This document shows positions 1 through 8,876 of a stretch of DNA of 64,000 nucleotides, piece by piece. The position numbers were made by a program, and so were the translations under genes. This DNA is from Mesorhizobium loti (GTDB lineage Bacteria > Pseudomonadota > Alphaproteobacteria > Rhizobiales > Rhizobiaceae): contig AP017605.1 of assembly GCA_002356515.1 (NCBI GenBank), positions 2,790,001 to 2,854,000 on the forward strand, given 5' to 3'. Numbering within the stretch: the first letter of the stretch is position 1; each line of letters starts with the position of its first letter. Below the pieces are notes generated by a model that did no database searches, was not told the origin of the DNA, and saw only the letters and a list, made by a program, of their open reading frames with translations.

Positions 1-539
1 GCGGCTCACTCGGCACGGCCAACCTGACCTTCGACACCACCACCGGCAAGCTGACCGGCGCCACCACCGGCGTTACCTTTACCGTGCCGGGCGGCGCCAG
101 CCTCAACCTCGACCTGTCGACACTGACCCAGCTCGGCACCGGCTTCACCGTTACCGACGCGCAAGTCAACGGCAACGCGCCAAGCACCATCGACAAGGTG
201 CAGATCAGCAAGGATGGCACCATCTACGCCCAGTACAAGGACGGGTCCACCAAGCCGCTCTACAAGATCCCGCTGGCCGACGTGCAGAGCCCGGACCAGC
301 TCAAGGCGCTCCCCGGCAACGTCTACGCGCAAGGCACCGAATCCGGCGCGGTCCGTGTCGGCTTTGCCAATGAAGGCAAGGCCGGTTCGATCATCTCCGG
401 CGCGCTCGAAAATTCGAACGTCGATATCGCCGAGGAATTGACCGACATGATCGCGGCGCAGCGCAGCTACACCGCCAATTCGAAAGTCTTCCAGACCGGT
501 TCCGACCTGATGGACGTCCTTGTCAACCTGAAGAGATAA
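1..539 (+). CDS. flgE: Flagellar hook protein FlgE, C-terminal part
   Basis: Subunit of the flagellar hook, the universal joint outside the cell. The gene is cut by the window start and is open from base 3. The visible 178 residues contain a beta-rich stretch and end in the helical D0 segment typical of axial proteins, with the motif DMIAAQRSYTANSKVF followed by DLMDVLVNLKR. The product name comes from this C-terminal signature and from the next genes, flgK and flgL, which is the rhizobial order. The short gap to flgK (27 bases) suggests co-transcription. FlgG or FlgF share the C-terminal motif, but context and the sequence before it favour FlgE. Confidence 0.9.
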   Translation, partial: GSLGTANLTFDTTTGKLTGATTGVTFTVPGGASLNLDLSTLTQLGTGFTVTDAQVNGNAPSTIDKVQISKDGTIYAQYKDGSTKPLYKIPLADVQSPDQLKALPGNVYAQGTESGAVRVGFANEGKAGSIISGALENSNVDIAEELTDMIAAQRSYTANSKVFQTGSDLMDVLVNLKR

Positions 540-566
540 ACCGGGCCTGGCCCGTGAAAGACCAGC

Positions 567-2021
567 ATGTCGTTATCTTCCGCATTGAGCATCGCCCAAT
601 CGGCGCTTATGAGTACCGCGCGTCAGACGAGCGTCGTCACGCGCAACGTCTCTGACGCCTCCAATCCGGACTATACGCGCCGCATCGGCGTCGTCACCAG
701 CACGGCGCCCGGCGCGCGTTCAATTGATATCCAGCGCGTCACCAACGACCTGCTGTTCCGGCAGAATCTCAGCGCCTTGTCGGCCTATAGCGGCCAGAAC
801 GCGCTCTACAGCGGCATGGATCAGCTGGACGTGTCGGTCAACGGCGTAGACAACGCCTCCTCGCCCTCGACGGCCATCGCCAATCTGCAGCAGGCGCTGC
901 AGCTCTACGCCACCTCGCCGTCCAACCAGAATCTCGGCTCCAGCGTCATCGACGCGGCCAAGCAGGTCGTGCGCTCCCTGAACGAAGGCTCCCAGGCCAT
1001 TCAGGATTTCCGAACCCAGACCGACGGCCAGATCGACACGGCGGTCAAGGACCTCAACTCGCTGCTCGGCCAGTTCCAGGACGCCAACCATGCGGTCATT
1101 TCCGGCACCCGTTCCGGCACCGATGTTTCCGACGCGCTCGACCAGCGCGACGCGCTGCTGAAGAAGATCGCGGACTACGTTCCGATATCGACCTTCACGC
1201 GCGGCGACAATGACATGGTCATCACCACCGGTGACGGCACCACGCTGTTCGAGACGATACCGCGCACGGTGAGCTTCACGCCATCGGCTGGCTATGCCGC
1301 GGGAAGCCCCGGCAACACCGTCTATATCGACAACGTGCCGGTCTCGGCGGGAAGCGGTGGTAACACCACCGCCAGCGGCAAGCTTGCCGGACTGCTGCAA
1401 TTGCGCGACGGCGTCGCCTCGACCATGCAGAGCCAGCTCGACGAGACCGCGCGCGGCCTGATCACGGCCTTTGCCGAGACCGCGCCCGCGATGCCCAACG
1501 CCGCCGGCCTGTTCACCTGGTCCGGCGCGCCGGCGGTGCCGGCCGCGGGCACGCTGGTCAATGGCCTGGCCGGCACGATCAGCATCAATACGGCGATGGA
1601 TCCAAGCGCTGGCGGCAATCCGACATTGCTGCGCGACGGCGGCGCCAATGGCGCTGCCTATGTCGCCAACACCACCGGCGGCGCTTCCTATTCCAACCTT
1701 CTGGTTGCCTATGGCGACCGGCTCGACCAGCCGATGACGTTCGACCCCGCCGCCGGGATTTCGGCAACGTCCAGCGTTTCCGACTACGCCGCCAATTCGA
1801 TCGGCTGGCTGCAGGGCATGCGCCAGCAGGCTTCGACCGCCGCGGACGCCAAGGAAGCGCTGGCACAGCGCAGTTCCGAGGCGCTATCCAATGCGACCGG
1901 CGTCAATGTCGACCAGGAAATGTCGCTGATGCTCGACCTCGAACATACCTATCAGGCGTCGGCCCGGATGATGAAGACCGTCGACGACATGATGACGGCC
2001 CTGTTGAACGCGGTGGGATAA
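567..2021 (+). CDS. flgK: Flagellar hook-associated protein 1 FlgK
   Basis: Forms the first hook-filament junction ring. The 484-residue product begins with the axial-protein N-terminal helix (SSALSIAQSALMSTARQTSVVTRNVSDASNPDYTRR region, residues 3-38) and ends with the matching C-terminal helix (LDLEHTYQASARMMKTVDDM, about 452-473). The middle is a variable, Gly/Ala/Thr-rich region. Length fits alphaproteobacterial FlgK. It lies 27 bases after flgE and 3 bases before flgL, so these genes are very likely one transcript. Confidence 0.95.
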   Translation: MSLSSALSIAQSALMSTARQTSVVTRNVSDASNPDYTRRIGVVTSTAPGARSIDIQRVTNDLLFRQNLSALSAYSGQNALYSGMDQLDVSVNGVDNASSPSTAIANLQQALQLYATSPSNQNLGSSVIDAAKQVVRSLNEGSQAIQDFRTQTDGQIDTAVKDLNSLLGQFQDANHAVISGTRSGTDVSDALDQRDALLKKIADYVPISTFTRGDNDMVITTGDGTTLFETIPRTVSFTPSAGYAAGSPGNTVYIDNVPVSAGSGGNTTASGKLAGLLQLRDGVASTMQSQLDETARGLITAFAETAPAMPNAAGLFTWSGAPAVPAAGTLVNGLAGTISINTAMDPSAGGNPTLLRDGGANGAAYVANTTGGASYSNLLVAYGDRLDQPMTFDPAAGISATSSVSDYAANSIGWLQGMRQQASTAADAKEALAQRSSEALSNATGVNVDQEMSLMLDLEHTYQASARMMKTVDDMMTALLNAVG

Positions 2022-2024
2022 TCC

Positions 2025-3068
2025 ATGACCTCAGTCTCCTCGGCCGCCCTCACCAACGCCATGCGCTATCAACAGATGCGCATGCAGGCCGACCTCGTCA
2101 AAGCCACGAAGGAATCCTCGACCGGCAAGGTCGCCGATGTCGGCCTGGCACTGGGTGGACGCACCGCCCAGTCCGTCACCTTCCAGCGCGACCTCGACCG
2201 GCTGAACGTCATCGTCGATTCCAACGGGCTGGTCACCGCAAGGCTTGCGTCGACCCAGACCTCGCTCGGCCAGCTCTCCGGCGTGGCGCAGACCTTCCTG
2301 TCCGCCCTGACCACCGCGTCGTCGGGCGACAACTCCGACAGCCTGACCCAATCGACCGGCCAGACGACCATCCAGCAGCTCACCTCGATCCTCAACACCA
2401 GCGTCAACGGCGAATATCTGTTTGCCGGCACCAACACCGACGTCAAGCCGATCAACGATTTCACCGCCGCCGGCTCACCGGCCAAGGCCGCCTTCGACGC
2501 CTCCTTCGTCGCCAAATTCGGCTTCACGCCCAGTGATCCGGCCGCAGCCAACATCACCACCGCCCAGATGGACGATTTCATCACCAACTATGTCACGCCG
2601 CAGTTCCTCGGCACGGGCTGGCAGACCAACATGTCGAACGCCACCGACCAGCAGATCGTCAGCCGCATCGCGCTCAACGAAACCACCGAGACGTCGACCA
2701 GCGCCAACAGCGACGGCATCAAGAAGCTTGCAATGGCCGCCGCAATGGTCTCCAGCCTGATGTCCACCAACATCAGCCAGGCGGCGAAGGACAGCATCGT
2801 CAGCCACTCGCAGACACTGGTCGGCGAGGCGCTGAGCGGCATCGCCCAGGTTCAGTCCGAAACCGGTATCGTCCAGAAGCGCGTCTCCGATGCCAGCGAC
2901 CGCATGAAGACGCAGATCGACCTGTTCGAACGCCATATCCTCGATCTCGAAGCCGTCGATCCGGCCACGGCCGCCACCAAGGTCGCGGACCTGACGCAGC
3001 ATATCGAGACGTCCTTCGCTCTGACAGCGCGCCTGCAGCAGCTCAGCCTGTTGAATTACCTGACCTGA
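2025..3068 (+). CDS. flgL: Flagellar hook-associated protein 3 FlgL
   Basis: Second junction protein between hook and filament, related to flagellin. The 347-residue product has the flagellin-like N-terminal helix (TNAMRYQQMRMQADLVKATKESSTGK, residues 10-35) and a C-terminal helix ending LTARLQQLSLLNYLT. The central part includes the LFAGTNTD motif (about residue 131) seen in FlgL proteins. The start codon is 3 bases beyond the flgK stop. The gene is followed 29 bases later by flaF. Confidence 0.93.
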   Translation: MTSVSSAALTNAMRYQQMRMQADLVKATKESSTGKVADVGLALGGRTAQSVTFQRDLDRLNVIVDSNGLVTARLASTQTSLGQLSGVAQTFLSALTTASSGDNSDSLTQSTGQTTIQQLTSILNTSVNGEYLFAGTNTDVKPINDFTAAGSPAKAAFDASFVAKFGFTPSDPAAANITTAQMDDFITNYVTPQFLGTGWQTNMSNATDQQIVSRIALNETTETSTSANSDGIKKLAMAAAMVSSLMSTNISQAAKDSIVSHSQTLVGEALSGIAQVQSETGIVQKRVSDASDRMKTQIDLFERHILDLEAVDPATAATKVADLTQHIETSFALTARLQQLSLLNYLT

Positions 3069-3097
3069 AAACTCCCAGCGGAACGGTAGAGCCGACG

Positions 3098-3445
3098 ATG
3101 TACCAATTCTCCTACGCCGACGTCCAAAGCACCTCCGTCTCAGACGCCAAGGACCGTGAGCGCGAACTCCTGACCCGCTCGATCGACATGCTGGCGGCCG
3201 CCGCCGCGGCCGGCCAGGATTCGATGGAGGCCGTGGAGGCGCTGAATTTCACCAACCGCGTCTGGACCGTCTTCGTCGAGGATCTCGGCTCCAGCGACAA
3301 TGCGCTTCCCAAGGAATTGCGCGCCAACCTGATTTCCATCGGCCTGTGGCTGCTGCGCGAGGCGGAGGACATCCGCCAGGGCCGCACCAACAATTTCGAA
3401 GGGCTGATCGAAGTGTCCCAGATCATCCGCGACGGCATTCAATGA
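3098..3445 (+). CDS. flaF: Flagellar biosynthesis regulator FlaF
   Basis: Small alphaproteobacterial regulator that acts with FlbT in coupling flagellin synthesis to hook assembly. The 115-residue protein starts MYQFSYADVQS and contains NRVWTVFVEDLGSSDNALPKELRANLISIGLWLLREAE, characteristic of FlaF. It overlaps the start of flbT by four bases (ATGA), which implies translational coupling. In Caulobacter FlaF promotes flagellin production and FlbT represses it; the same roles are inferred here. Confidence 0.93.
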   Translation: MYQFSYADVQSTSVSDAKDRERELLTRSIDMLAAAAAAGQDSMEAVEALNFTNRVWTVFVEDLGSSDNALPKELRANLISIGLWLLREAEDIRQGRTNNFEGLIEVSQIIRDGIQ

Positions 3446-3885
3446 GCAACACGCTGAAGATATCGCTGAAGCCCAACGAGAAGATCTACATCAATGGCGC
3501 CGTCATCCGCGTCGACCGCAAGGTCACCATTGAACTGATGAACGACGTGCAGTTCCTGCTCGAAAGCCATGTGATCCAGGCCGACCAGGCATCGACGCCG
3601 CTCAGGCAGCTCTACTTCATCGTGCAGGTCATGCTGATCAATCCCGCTGGCGCCGATGAGGCCCGCGAAATGTTCCGCCGCTCGCTGCCGCTGCTCATTG
3701 CCAGTTTCGAGGACGCCGAGATCTGCAGTGCACTGAAGCAGATCGACCGCATGGTCGGCGAGGATCATATCTACGAGGCCTTGAAGGCGATCCGTTCGCT
3801 CTATCCTCTCGAACGCCGCGCGCTTGGCGGCAATGACGATGTTCCGGGCGCGCCGCGCCCACTGGCCGTGGGAGCACGCTACTAA
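3442..3885 (+). CDS. flbT: Flagellin mRNA regulator FlbT
   Basis: Post-transcriptional regulator that in Caulobacter binds the 5' leader of flagellin mRNA and destabilises it until the hook is complete. The 147-residue product starts MSNTLKISLKPNEKIYINGAVIR and contains FLLESHVIQADQASTPLRQLYFIVQVMLI, both FlbT hallmarks. The ATG at 3442 is chosen because it overlaps the flaF stop and gives the family length; an upstream in-frame start would lie inside flaF. The stop overlaps the flgD start by one base. Confidence 0.94.
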   Translation: MSNTLKISLKPNEKIYINGAVIRVDRKVTIELMNDVQFLLESHVIQADQASTPLRQLYFIVQVMLINPAGADEAREMFRRSLPLLIASFEDAEICSALKQIDRMVGEDHIYEALKAIRSLYPLERRALGGNDDVPGAPRPLAVGARY

Positions 3886-4292
3886 TGACCGTGGACATGA
3901 CGACGACGATACCGGTTGGCGCCAATTCGACCACCACGTCGACCTCCAAGACCGCTGTCGACTACCAGTCCTTCCTGAAGCTTCTGATCGCCGAGATGAA
4001 GAACCAGGATCCGACCAAGCCGATGGATTCGACGCAGTACGTCGCCCAGCTCGCCACCTTCTCGCAGGTCGAGCAATCGGTGCAGACCAACACCAAGCTC
4101 GACCAGATCATGCAGTCCTCGGCGCTGTCACAGGCCGACGCGATTATCGGCCGGACGATCACGTCGGCCGACGGCAAGACCACCGGAACAGTGGCTTCGG
4201 TGACGCTCGCCAGCAGCGGACTGATCGCGGTGCTGCAGGATGGTACGCAGGTCCCCGTCGGCGCAGGCGTGTCGATCAAGCCGGCAAGCTAG
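3885..4292 (+). CDS. flgD: Flagellar hook assembly scaffold FlgD, short form
   Basis: Caps the growing hook during assembly and is absent from the finished organelle. The 135-residue protein carries the N-terminal FlgD motif around residues 26-60 (YQSFLKLLIAEMKNQDPT, then TQYVAQLATFSQVEQS). It is shorter than the enterobacterial protein (about 230 residues) and lacks most of the C-terminal Tudor/Fn3 part; short FlgD forms are usual in rhizobia. The start overlaps the flbT stop (TAATG). Confidence 0.92.
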   Translation: MTVDMTTTIPVGANSTTTSTSKTAVDYQSFLKLLIAEMKNQDPTKPMDSTQYVAQLATFSQVEQSVQTNTKLDQIMQSSALSQADAIIGRTITSADGKTTGTVASVTLASSGLIAVLQDGTQVPVGAGVSIKPAS

Positions 4293-4305
4293 GCCAACCT
4301 CTGAC

Positions 4306-4572
4306 ATGAACGAGGCCGACGCACTCGACATCGTCCAGTACGCGGTGTGGACGGTGCTGACCGCGTCCGCTCCAGTTGTGCTGGTCGCCATGGCGGTCGG
4401 CATCGGCATCGCCCTCATCCAGGCGCTGACGCAGATCCAGGAAATCACCTTGACCTTCGTGCCGAAGATCGTCGCCATCATGTTGGTGGTGGCGCTGACC
4501 GGTCCGTTCATCGGCGGCCAGATCTCGGCCTTCACCAACGTCATCTTCGAGCGCATCCAGAACGGGTTCTGA
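4306..4572 (+). CDS. fliQ: Flagellar export apparatus protein FliQ
   Basis: Small inner-membrane component of the FliP5Q4R1 export gate. The 88-residue product has two hydrophobic helices (about 14-40 and 50-75) and the motifs GIALIQALTQIQEITLTFVPK typical of FliQ/SctS. The ATG at 4306, 13 bases after flgD, gives the family length. In related rhizobia fliQ is followed directly by flhA and fliR; here those genes lie 13.4 kb away, on the same strand. Confidence 0.95.
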   Translation: MNEADALDIVQYAVWTVLTASAPVVLVAMAVGIGIALIQALTQIQEITLTFVPKIVAIMLVVALTGPFIGGQISAFTNVIFERIQNGF

Positions 4573-4745
4573 AACCGTCTCGGAAGGGCGCAGCAACGTT
4601 CCAGCGGAACTGCCTGAAAGCTGCGCCGCTTGCAGCCAGCCCGGTTCCGGCTAGATTGCCATGCAGGCCACTCCCGGCCAGGCGATCCTTCTGTCCCAAT
4701 GGCCTGTCGAAATCCCCTGAACCAACCCAGACCGACCGGCGGACC

Positions 4746-6674
4746 ATGTGCGGCATAGCCGGCGTCTGGCGTAAGCGGAACCCGATCGGCGGCGGCGATC
4801 TCGCCGATGTCGGCCGCATGATGCAGGCACTGGCGCATCGCGGCCCCGACGACCATGCCAGCTGGAACGACAGCCGGCTGGCGCTCGGTCACCGGCGGCT
4901 GTCGATCATCGATCTCTCGGCGCAGGCGCGCGAGCCGATGCTCACCGCCTGTGGCCAAGGCGTGCTGGTCTACAATGGCGAGGTCTACAATTACCGGGCG
5001 CTGCGCGCGACACTTGAGGCTGAAGGCAGGCGGTTCCGTACGGTCTCGGATGCCGAAGTGGTCCTCGAAGCCTTGCACCACTGGGGGCCGGACAAGGCCA
5101 TTCCGCTGTTCGACGGCATGTTTTCCTTGGCCTATTTCGACGCACGGGCCACCACGCTCTGGCTGGCGCGCGATCGCCTCGGCATCAAGCCGATGTCGGT
5201 GGCCGAGACGAGTGAGCGGATCCTCTTCGCCTCCGAAGACAAGGCGATCCTTGCCTGTGACGGCGTCGCACGGGCCATCGATGCGCGCGAGATCACCTTG
5301 CGGCTGGCCTGGCAGAGCCGCGACTCCAGTTCCAGCCTGTTCGCGGACATAGAGCGGCTGCCGCCGGCGGGCCTGTGGAAGATCACCGACGCCGGCATCG
5401 AGAAGCGCTGTTTCTGGCATGTCCTCGATGTACTCGACGCCGCCCGCATCGCCGGCGACACCGCCACCGACGCAGAGCACATGGCAACCTTGGAGACGTT
5501 GATCCAGGACAGCGTCGGGCTACACTGCATTGCCGACACCAGCCTGGCCGCGGCCTGCAGCGGCGGCGTCGATTCCGGTCTCGTCACGACGCTGGCGAAA
5601 CGGTTCAGGCCGGAAATGACAGCCTATGTCGTCGACCCGCGCCAGGGTCACAGCGAAGCCGACGCCGCCGCACGCACCGCCCGCCATGCCGGTGTGCCGC
5701 TGAACAGAGTGCCCGTCGACAAGGACCGGTTCCTCGAACTCTGGCCAAGGACCATCTGGCACCTGGAAAGCGATGGCTGGCACGCAAGCCATGCCTGCCT
5801 GCTGGCGCTTGCCGAGCAATGCCGGGCCGACGGCATCAAGGTGCTGTTGACCGGTGAAGGCGCCGACGAGCTCTTTGGCGGCTACGACTGGCAGGAAGCC
5901 AGCATGCGGCCATGGCGGCCCTGGTCATGGCCGCAACGGCTGTTTCGCTCCAAGGCCCGGCTTGCCCGCAGGTTCGAGCGGCTGCGTCATGCCCCCTTCC
6001 GCACATCGGTCGCGGGTAGCCATAGCTGGGACCGCAACATCGTGCTCAGGGCGCTGTCGCCGGAACTGAATTTCCTTCAGACCAAGATCTTCGACCGGCT
6101 CGAGCCGGTCGCCTCACTCAGCGACCGCGCCTTCCTGGGATGCTGCCTTCACGACATGTACGCGCATCTGCAAGACCTGTTGAACAGGCATGACCGGCTC
6201 AGCATGGCGGCTTCGGTGGAGCTCAGGGTGCCGTTCCTCGAAAACCGTCTGATCGACTTCGCGATCCATCTGCCGAGGCGGCACAAATACCGCCACAGCC
6301 AAGGAAAATGGCTTTTGAAGAAAGTCGCGGAAAGACACATTCCGCTTCAGAACGTGAACGCCCGCAAGAACGGCTTCCAGGTATCGGCCAACTTCACCGC
6401 GGGCACAGAGGGTCTGCTGCGCGCAGGCTTGCTGCGCGACGTGATGAAGTGGCCCGCAGCTTCGGTCGAAGACCTGATCGACCTGGCAAAGCGGGACCAG
6501 CCGTCGCGGCTGCGGCTGGTCGGCATGGAGCTTTTCCTTCGCCTGCACGCCGACGGCCAGACCACCGGCCACCTCACCGAAGCGCTGCATGTAGCGGTCA
6601 ACGACGCGCGCCGAAACCATGTCCCGCGGGCCAATACCGGCGTGGCCCTCCTCTATCCCCTCGTTGGACCATGA
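4746..6674 (+). CDS. asnB: Asparagine synthase (glutamine-hydrolysing)
   Basis: Converts aspartate to asparagine with glutamine and ATP. The ATG at 4746 is the only sensible start because Cys2 is the glutaminase nucleophile after Met removal. Of 642 residues, the N-terminal class II amidotransferase shows MCGIAGVW, HRGPD (31-35) and YNGE (76-79). The synthetase domain shows the PP-loop SGGVDS (272-277) and TGEGADELFGGY (369-380). It stands alone 173 bases after fliQ and is the first gene of the non-flagellar block. Proteins of this family also amidate sugars or peptide intermediates, so a pathway other than asparagine supply is possible. Confidence 0.9.
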   Translation: MCGIAGVWRKRNPIGGGDLADVGRMMQALAHRGPDDHASWNDSRLALGHRRLSIIDLSAQAREPMLTACGQGVLVYNGEVYNYRALRATLEAEGRRFRTVSDAEVVLEALHHWGPDKAIPLFDGMFSLAYFDARATTLWLARDRLGIKPMSVAETSERILFASEDKAILACDGVARAIDAREITLRLAWQSRDSSSSLFADIERLPPAGLWKITDAGIEKRCFWHVLDVLDAARIAGDTATDAEHMATLETLIQDSVGLHCIADTSLAAACSGGVDSGLVTTLAKRFRPEMTAYVVDPRQGHSEADAAARTARHAGVPLNRVPVDKDRFLELWPRTIWHLESDGWHASHACLLALAEQCRADGIKVLLTGEGADELFGGYDWQEASMRPWRPWSWPQRLFRSKARLARRFERLRHAPFRTSVAGSHSWDRNIVLRALSPELNFLQTKIFDRLEPVASLSDRAFLGCCLHDMYAHLQDLLNRHDRLSMAASVELRVPFLENRLIDFAIHLPRRHKYRHSQGKWLLKKVAERHIPLQNVNARKNGFQVSANFTAGTEGLLRAGLLRDVMKWPAASVEDLIDLAKRDQPSRLRLVGMELFLRLHADGQTTGHLTEALHVAVNDARRNHVPRANTGVALLYPLVGP

Positions 6675-6776
6675 TCTTGTGCGCATGACATTCGCCCTTT
6701 GCGGCGCGATGCCATAGTTTCGGCAAACGATGCGGAGAAACCGCAAGGATCAGCACGCCGAGGCAGGAACCCATCC

Positions 6777-8420
6777 ATGATTGACGAGAAACCGGATAGC
6801 GAAGGCGTTTCGGCGCTGGCGCCGTTCCGGCATGGCATTTTCCGCGCCGTCTGGGCCGCAAGTCTCGTTTCCAATTTCGGTGGCCTGATCCAGGGCGTCG
6901 GTGCCGCCTGGATGATGACGACGATCGCCACCTCGCCCTATCAGGTCGCCCTGGTCCAGGCCTCGACCACTCTGCCGATCATGCTGTTCGCGCTTGTCGC
7001 CGGCGCCATCGCCGACAGCTTTGACCGGCGCAAGGTGATGCTGGTCGCGCAGACCTTCATGCTGGTCGTTTCGCTGCTTCTGACCGTATTCACCTACTAC
7101 AATCTGCTCACGCCCTGGACGCTGCTCGCCTTCACTTTCCTGATCGACAGCGGCACCGCGCTCAACAGCCCGTCCTGGCAGGCGTCCGTCGGCGACATGG
7201 TGCCCCGCAACAAGGTGCCCGCCGCCGTTGCGCTGAACTCCATGGGTTTCAACCTGACACGCAGCGTCGGCCCGGCGATCGGCGGCATCATCGTCGCGGC
7301 TGCCGGTGCCGCGGCCGCCTTCGCGGCGAACGCGGTCAGCTATATCGGCCTCATCATCGTGATGGCGCGCTGGAAGCGCGACGTGCCGGCATCGACCTTG
7401 CCGCGCGAATCGCTGGGCGCGGCCATGGGGGCCGGCCTGCGCTATGTCGCCATGTCGCCCAACATCGGCAAGGTGCTGGTCCGGGGCGCGGCCTTCGGCT
7501 TCAGCGCCGGCGCCGTGCTGGCGCTGCTGCCGCTCGTCGCGCGCGACGTCGTCAAGGGCGACGCCTTGACCTACGGCATCATGCTTGGCTCCTTCGGCAT
7601 CGGCGCCGTCGGCGGAGCACTGATCAGTGTGCGGCTGCGGCAACTGCTGTCCAGCGAGACGATGGTGCGCTGCGCCTTCGCCGGCTTCGCCGTCTGCGCC
7701 TTCAATGCCGCGCTCAGCCATCACGCCTGGCAGACCTCGCTCGGCCTGCTGGTCGGCGGTGCCTGCTGGGTGATCGCGCTCTCGCACTTCAACGTCACGG
7801 TGCAGATGGCGACGCCGCGCTGGGTGGTCGGCCGTGTGCTGTCGGTCTACCAGACCGCGACCTTCGGCGGCATCGCGCTGGGCAGCTGGATCTGGGGCGT
7901 CGTCGCCGATGCGCATGGCGCTGAGACGGCGCTGATCGCCGCCGCCATCACCATGCTGGCCGGCGGCGCCATCGGCCTACTACTGCCGCTGCCGCAGCAG
8001 CAGGTGCTGAACCTCGACCCGCTCAACCGCTTCAAGGAACCGCATCTCGCGCTCGACTTGAAGCCGCGCAGCGGTCCCATCGCCATCATGATCGAATACA
8101 TCATCCGCCACGAGGACGAGGCGGAATTCCTCGCCACCATGGCCGAGCGCGGCCGCATCCGCCGCCGCGACGGCGCCCGCAACTGGACGCTGGCGCGCGA
8201 TCTCGAGAATCCGACGATCTGGATCGAGCACTACCACACGCCGACCTGGCTCGAATATGTCAGGCACAACGGCCGCATCACCCATGCCGACGCCATGGTC
8301 GGTGACCGCTTGCGGGCGCTGCACAGCGGCGACGAGCCGCCGCGCGTGCGCCGCGTCATCGAGCGCCCGACCACCGCCGGCACCGCGCTGGTGATGGCCA
8401 AGGGGCCGATCGAGCACTGA
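6777..8420 (+). CDS. MFS exporter with C-terminal ferredoxin-like domain
   Basis: Predicted inner-membrane drug/metabolite exporter of the MFS_3 (EntS-like) group. The 547-residue product has about 12 hydrophobic helices in residues 25-415, with the MFS loop motif DSFDRRKVML after helix 2. After the last helix comes a soluble region (about 435-535) beginning IAIMIEYIIRHEDEAEF and containing WLEYVRHNGRITHAD, which reads like a dimeric alpha/beta (ABM-type) domain. The ATG at 6777 is preferred over an in-frame TTG at 6699 because it has an AGGCAGGA-like ribosome site. The substrate is unknown. It converges with the cupin gene on the other strand. Confidence 0.82.
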   Translation: MIDEKPDSEGVSALAPFRHGIFRAVWAASLVSNFGGLIQGVGAAWMMTTIATSPYQVALVQASTTLPIMLFALVAGAIADSFDRRKVMLVAQTFMLVVSLLLTVFTYYNLLTPWTLLAFTFLIDSGTALNSPSWQASVGDMVPRNKVPAAVALNSMGFNLTRSVGPAIGGIIVAAAGAAAAFAANAVSYIGLIIVMARWKRDVPASTLPRESLGAAMGAGLRYVAMSPNIGKVLVRGAAFGFSAGAVLALLPLVARDVVKGDALTYGIMLGSFGIGAVGGALISVRLRQLLSSETMVRCAFAGFAVCAFNAALSHHAWQTSLGLLVGGACWVIALSHFNVTVQMATPRWVVGRVLSVYQTATFGGIALGSWIWGVVADAHGAETALIAAAITMLAGGAIGLLLPLPQQQVLNLDPLNRFKEPHLALDLKPRSGPIAIMIEYIIRHEDEAEFLATMAERGRIRRRDGARNWTLARDLENPTIWIEHYHTPTWLEYVRHNGRITHADAMVGDRLRALHSGDEPPRVRRVIERPTTAGTALVMAKGPIEH

Positions 8421-8444
8421 TTCTGTCTGGCTGATAGCAGGCTG

Positions 8445-8813
8445 TCAGCCGGCCGATTGGATCATGTAGAGCTTGCGCGTGGTTTCCCGGATCCGCCATT
8501 CGCCCTTCCATCCCTGCGGCAGCACGAGAAGGTCGCCCGGCCCCAGCTCGCGCGTCTCGCCGTCGGCGCGGCTCACCTCCACCCGCCCCGAGATGATATG
8601 GCATATCTCCGACGACGCTGTGCGATCAGCAGTGAAGCGGCCGGGTGTGCACTCCCAGATGCCGATATCGACGGTTCCGTCCGGCGACTGGAAGAACGAG
8701 CGTACCGCCTCGACCTGATTTCCCTCGATGCTGGTCGGCTTGGGTGAGAACGTGCCGATATCGGCCTTGGCGAGATCGTGGAAGGTCGAAAGGTCGATCA
8801 AACTGGTCTCCAT
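8445..8813 (-). CDS. Cupin-domain protein (cupin_3 type)
   Basis: Small beta-barrel protein, 122 residues from ATG 8813 (a TTG two codons upstream is possible). The motifs GTVDIGIWECTPGRFTADR, ICHIISGRVEV and LGPGDLLVLPQGWKGEWRI match cupins of the DUF861/EutQ-like group. It is the last gene downstream of the polyamine operon, 63 bases after the FAD oxidase, on the same strand. It may handle a product of that oxidase, but this is inferred from position only. Confidence 0.75.
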   Translation of the reverse strand: METSLIDLSTFHDLAKADIGTFSPKPTSIEGNQVEAVRSFFQSPDGTVDIGIWECTPGRFTADRTASSEICHIISGRVEVSRADGETRELGPGDLLVLPQGWKGEWRIRETTRKLYMIQSAG

Positions 8814-8876
8814 GAACAAATCAATTCCAGGAAAAGTGTCCAGCGGTTTTCCGTCCGGAATTGCGTAAAGACAAAT

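Noticed and set aside
4128..5480. Minus-strand frame of 450 residues over flgD, fliQ and asnB
   Set aside because: It crosses three genes with diagnostic motifs on the plus strand and shows no family features.
8421..8444. GGCTGATAGCAGGCTGTCAGCC hairpin between convergent genes as a terminator
   Set aside because: The stem is only about six pairs and no T-tract follows on either strand.
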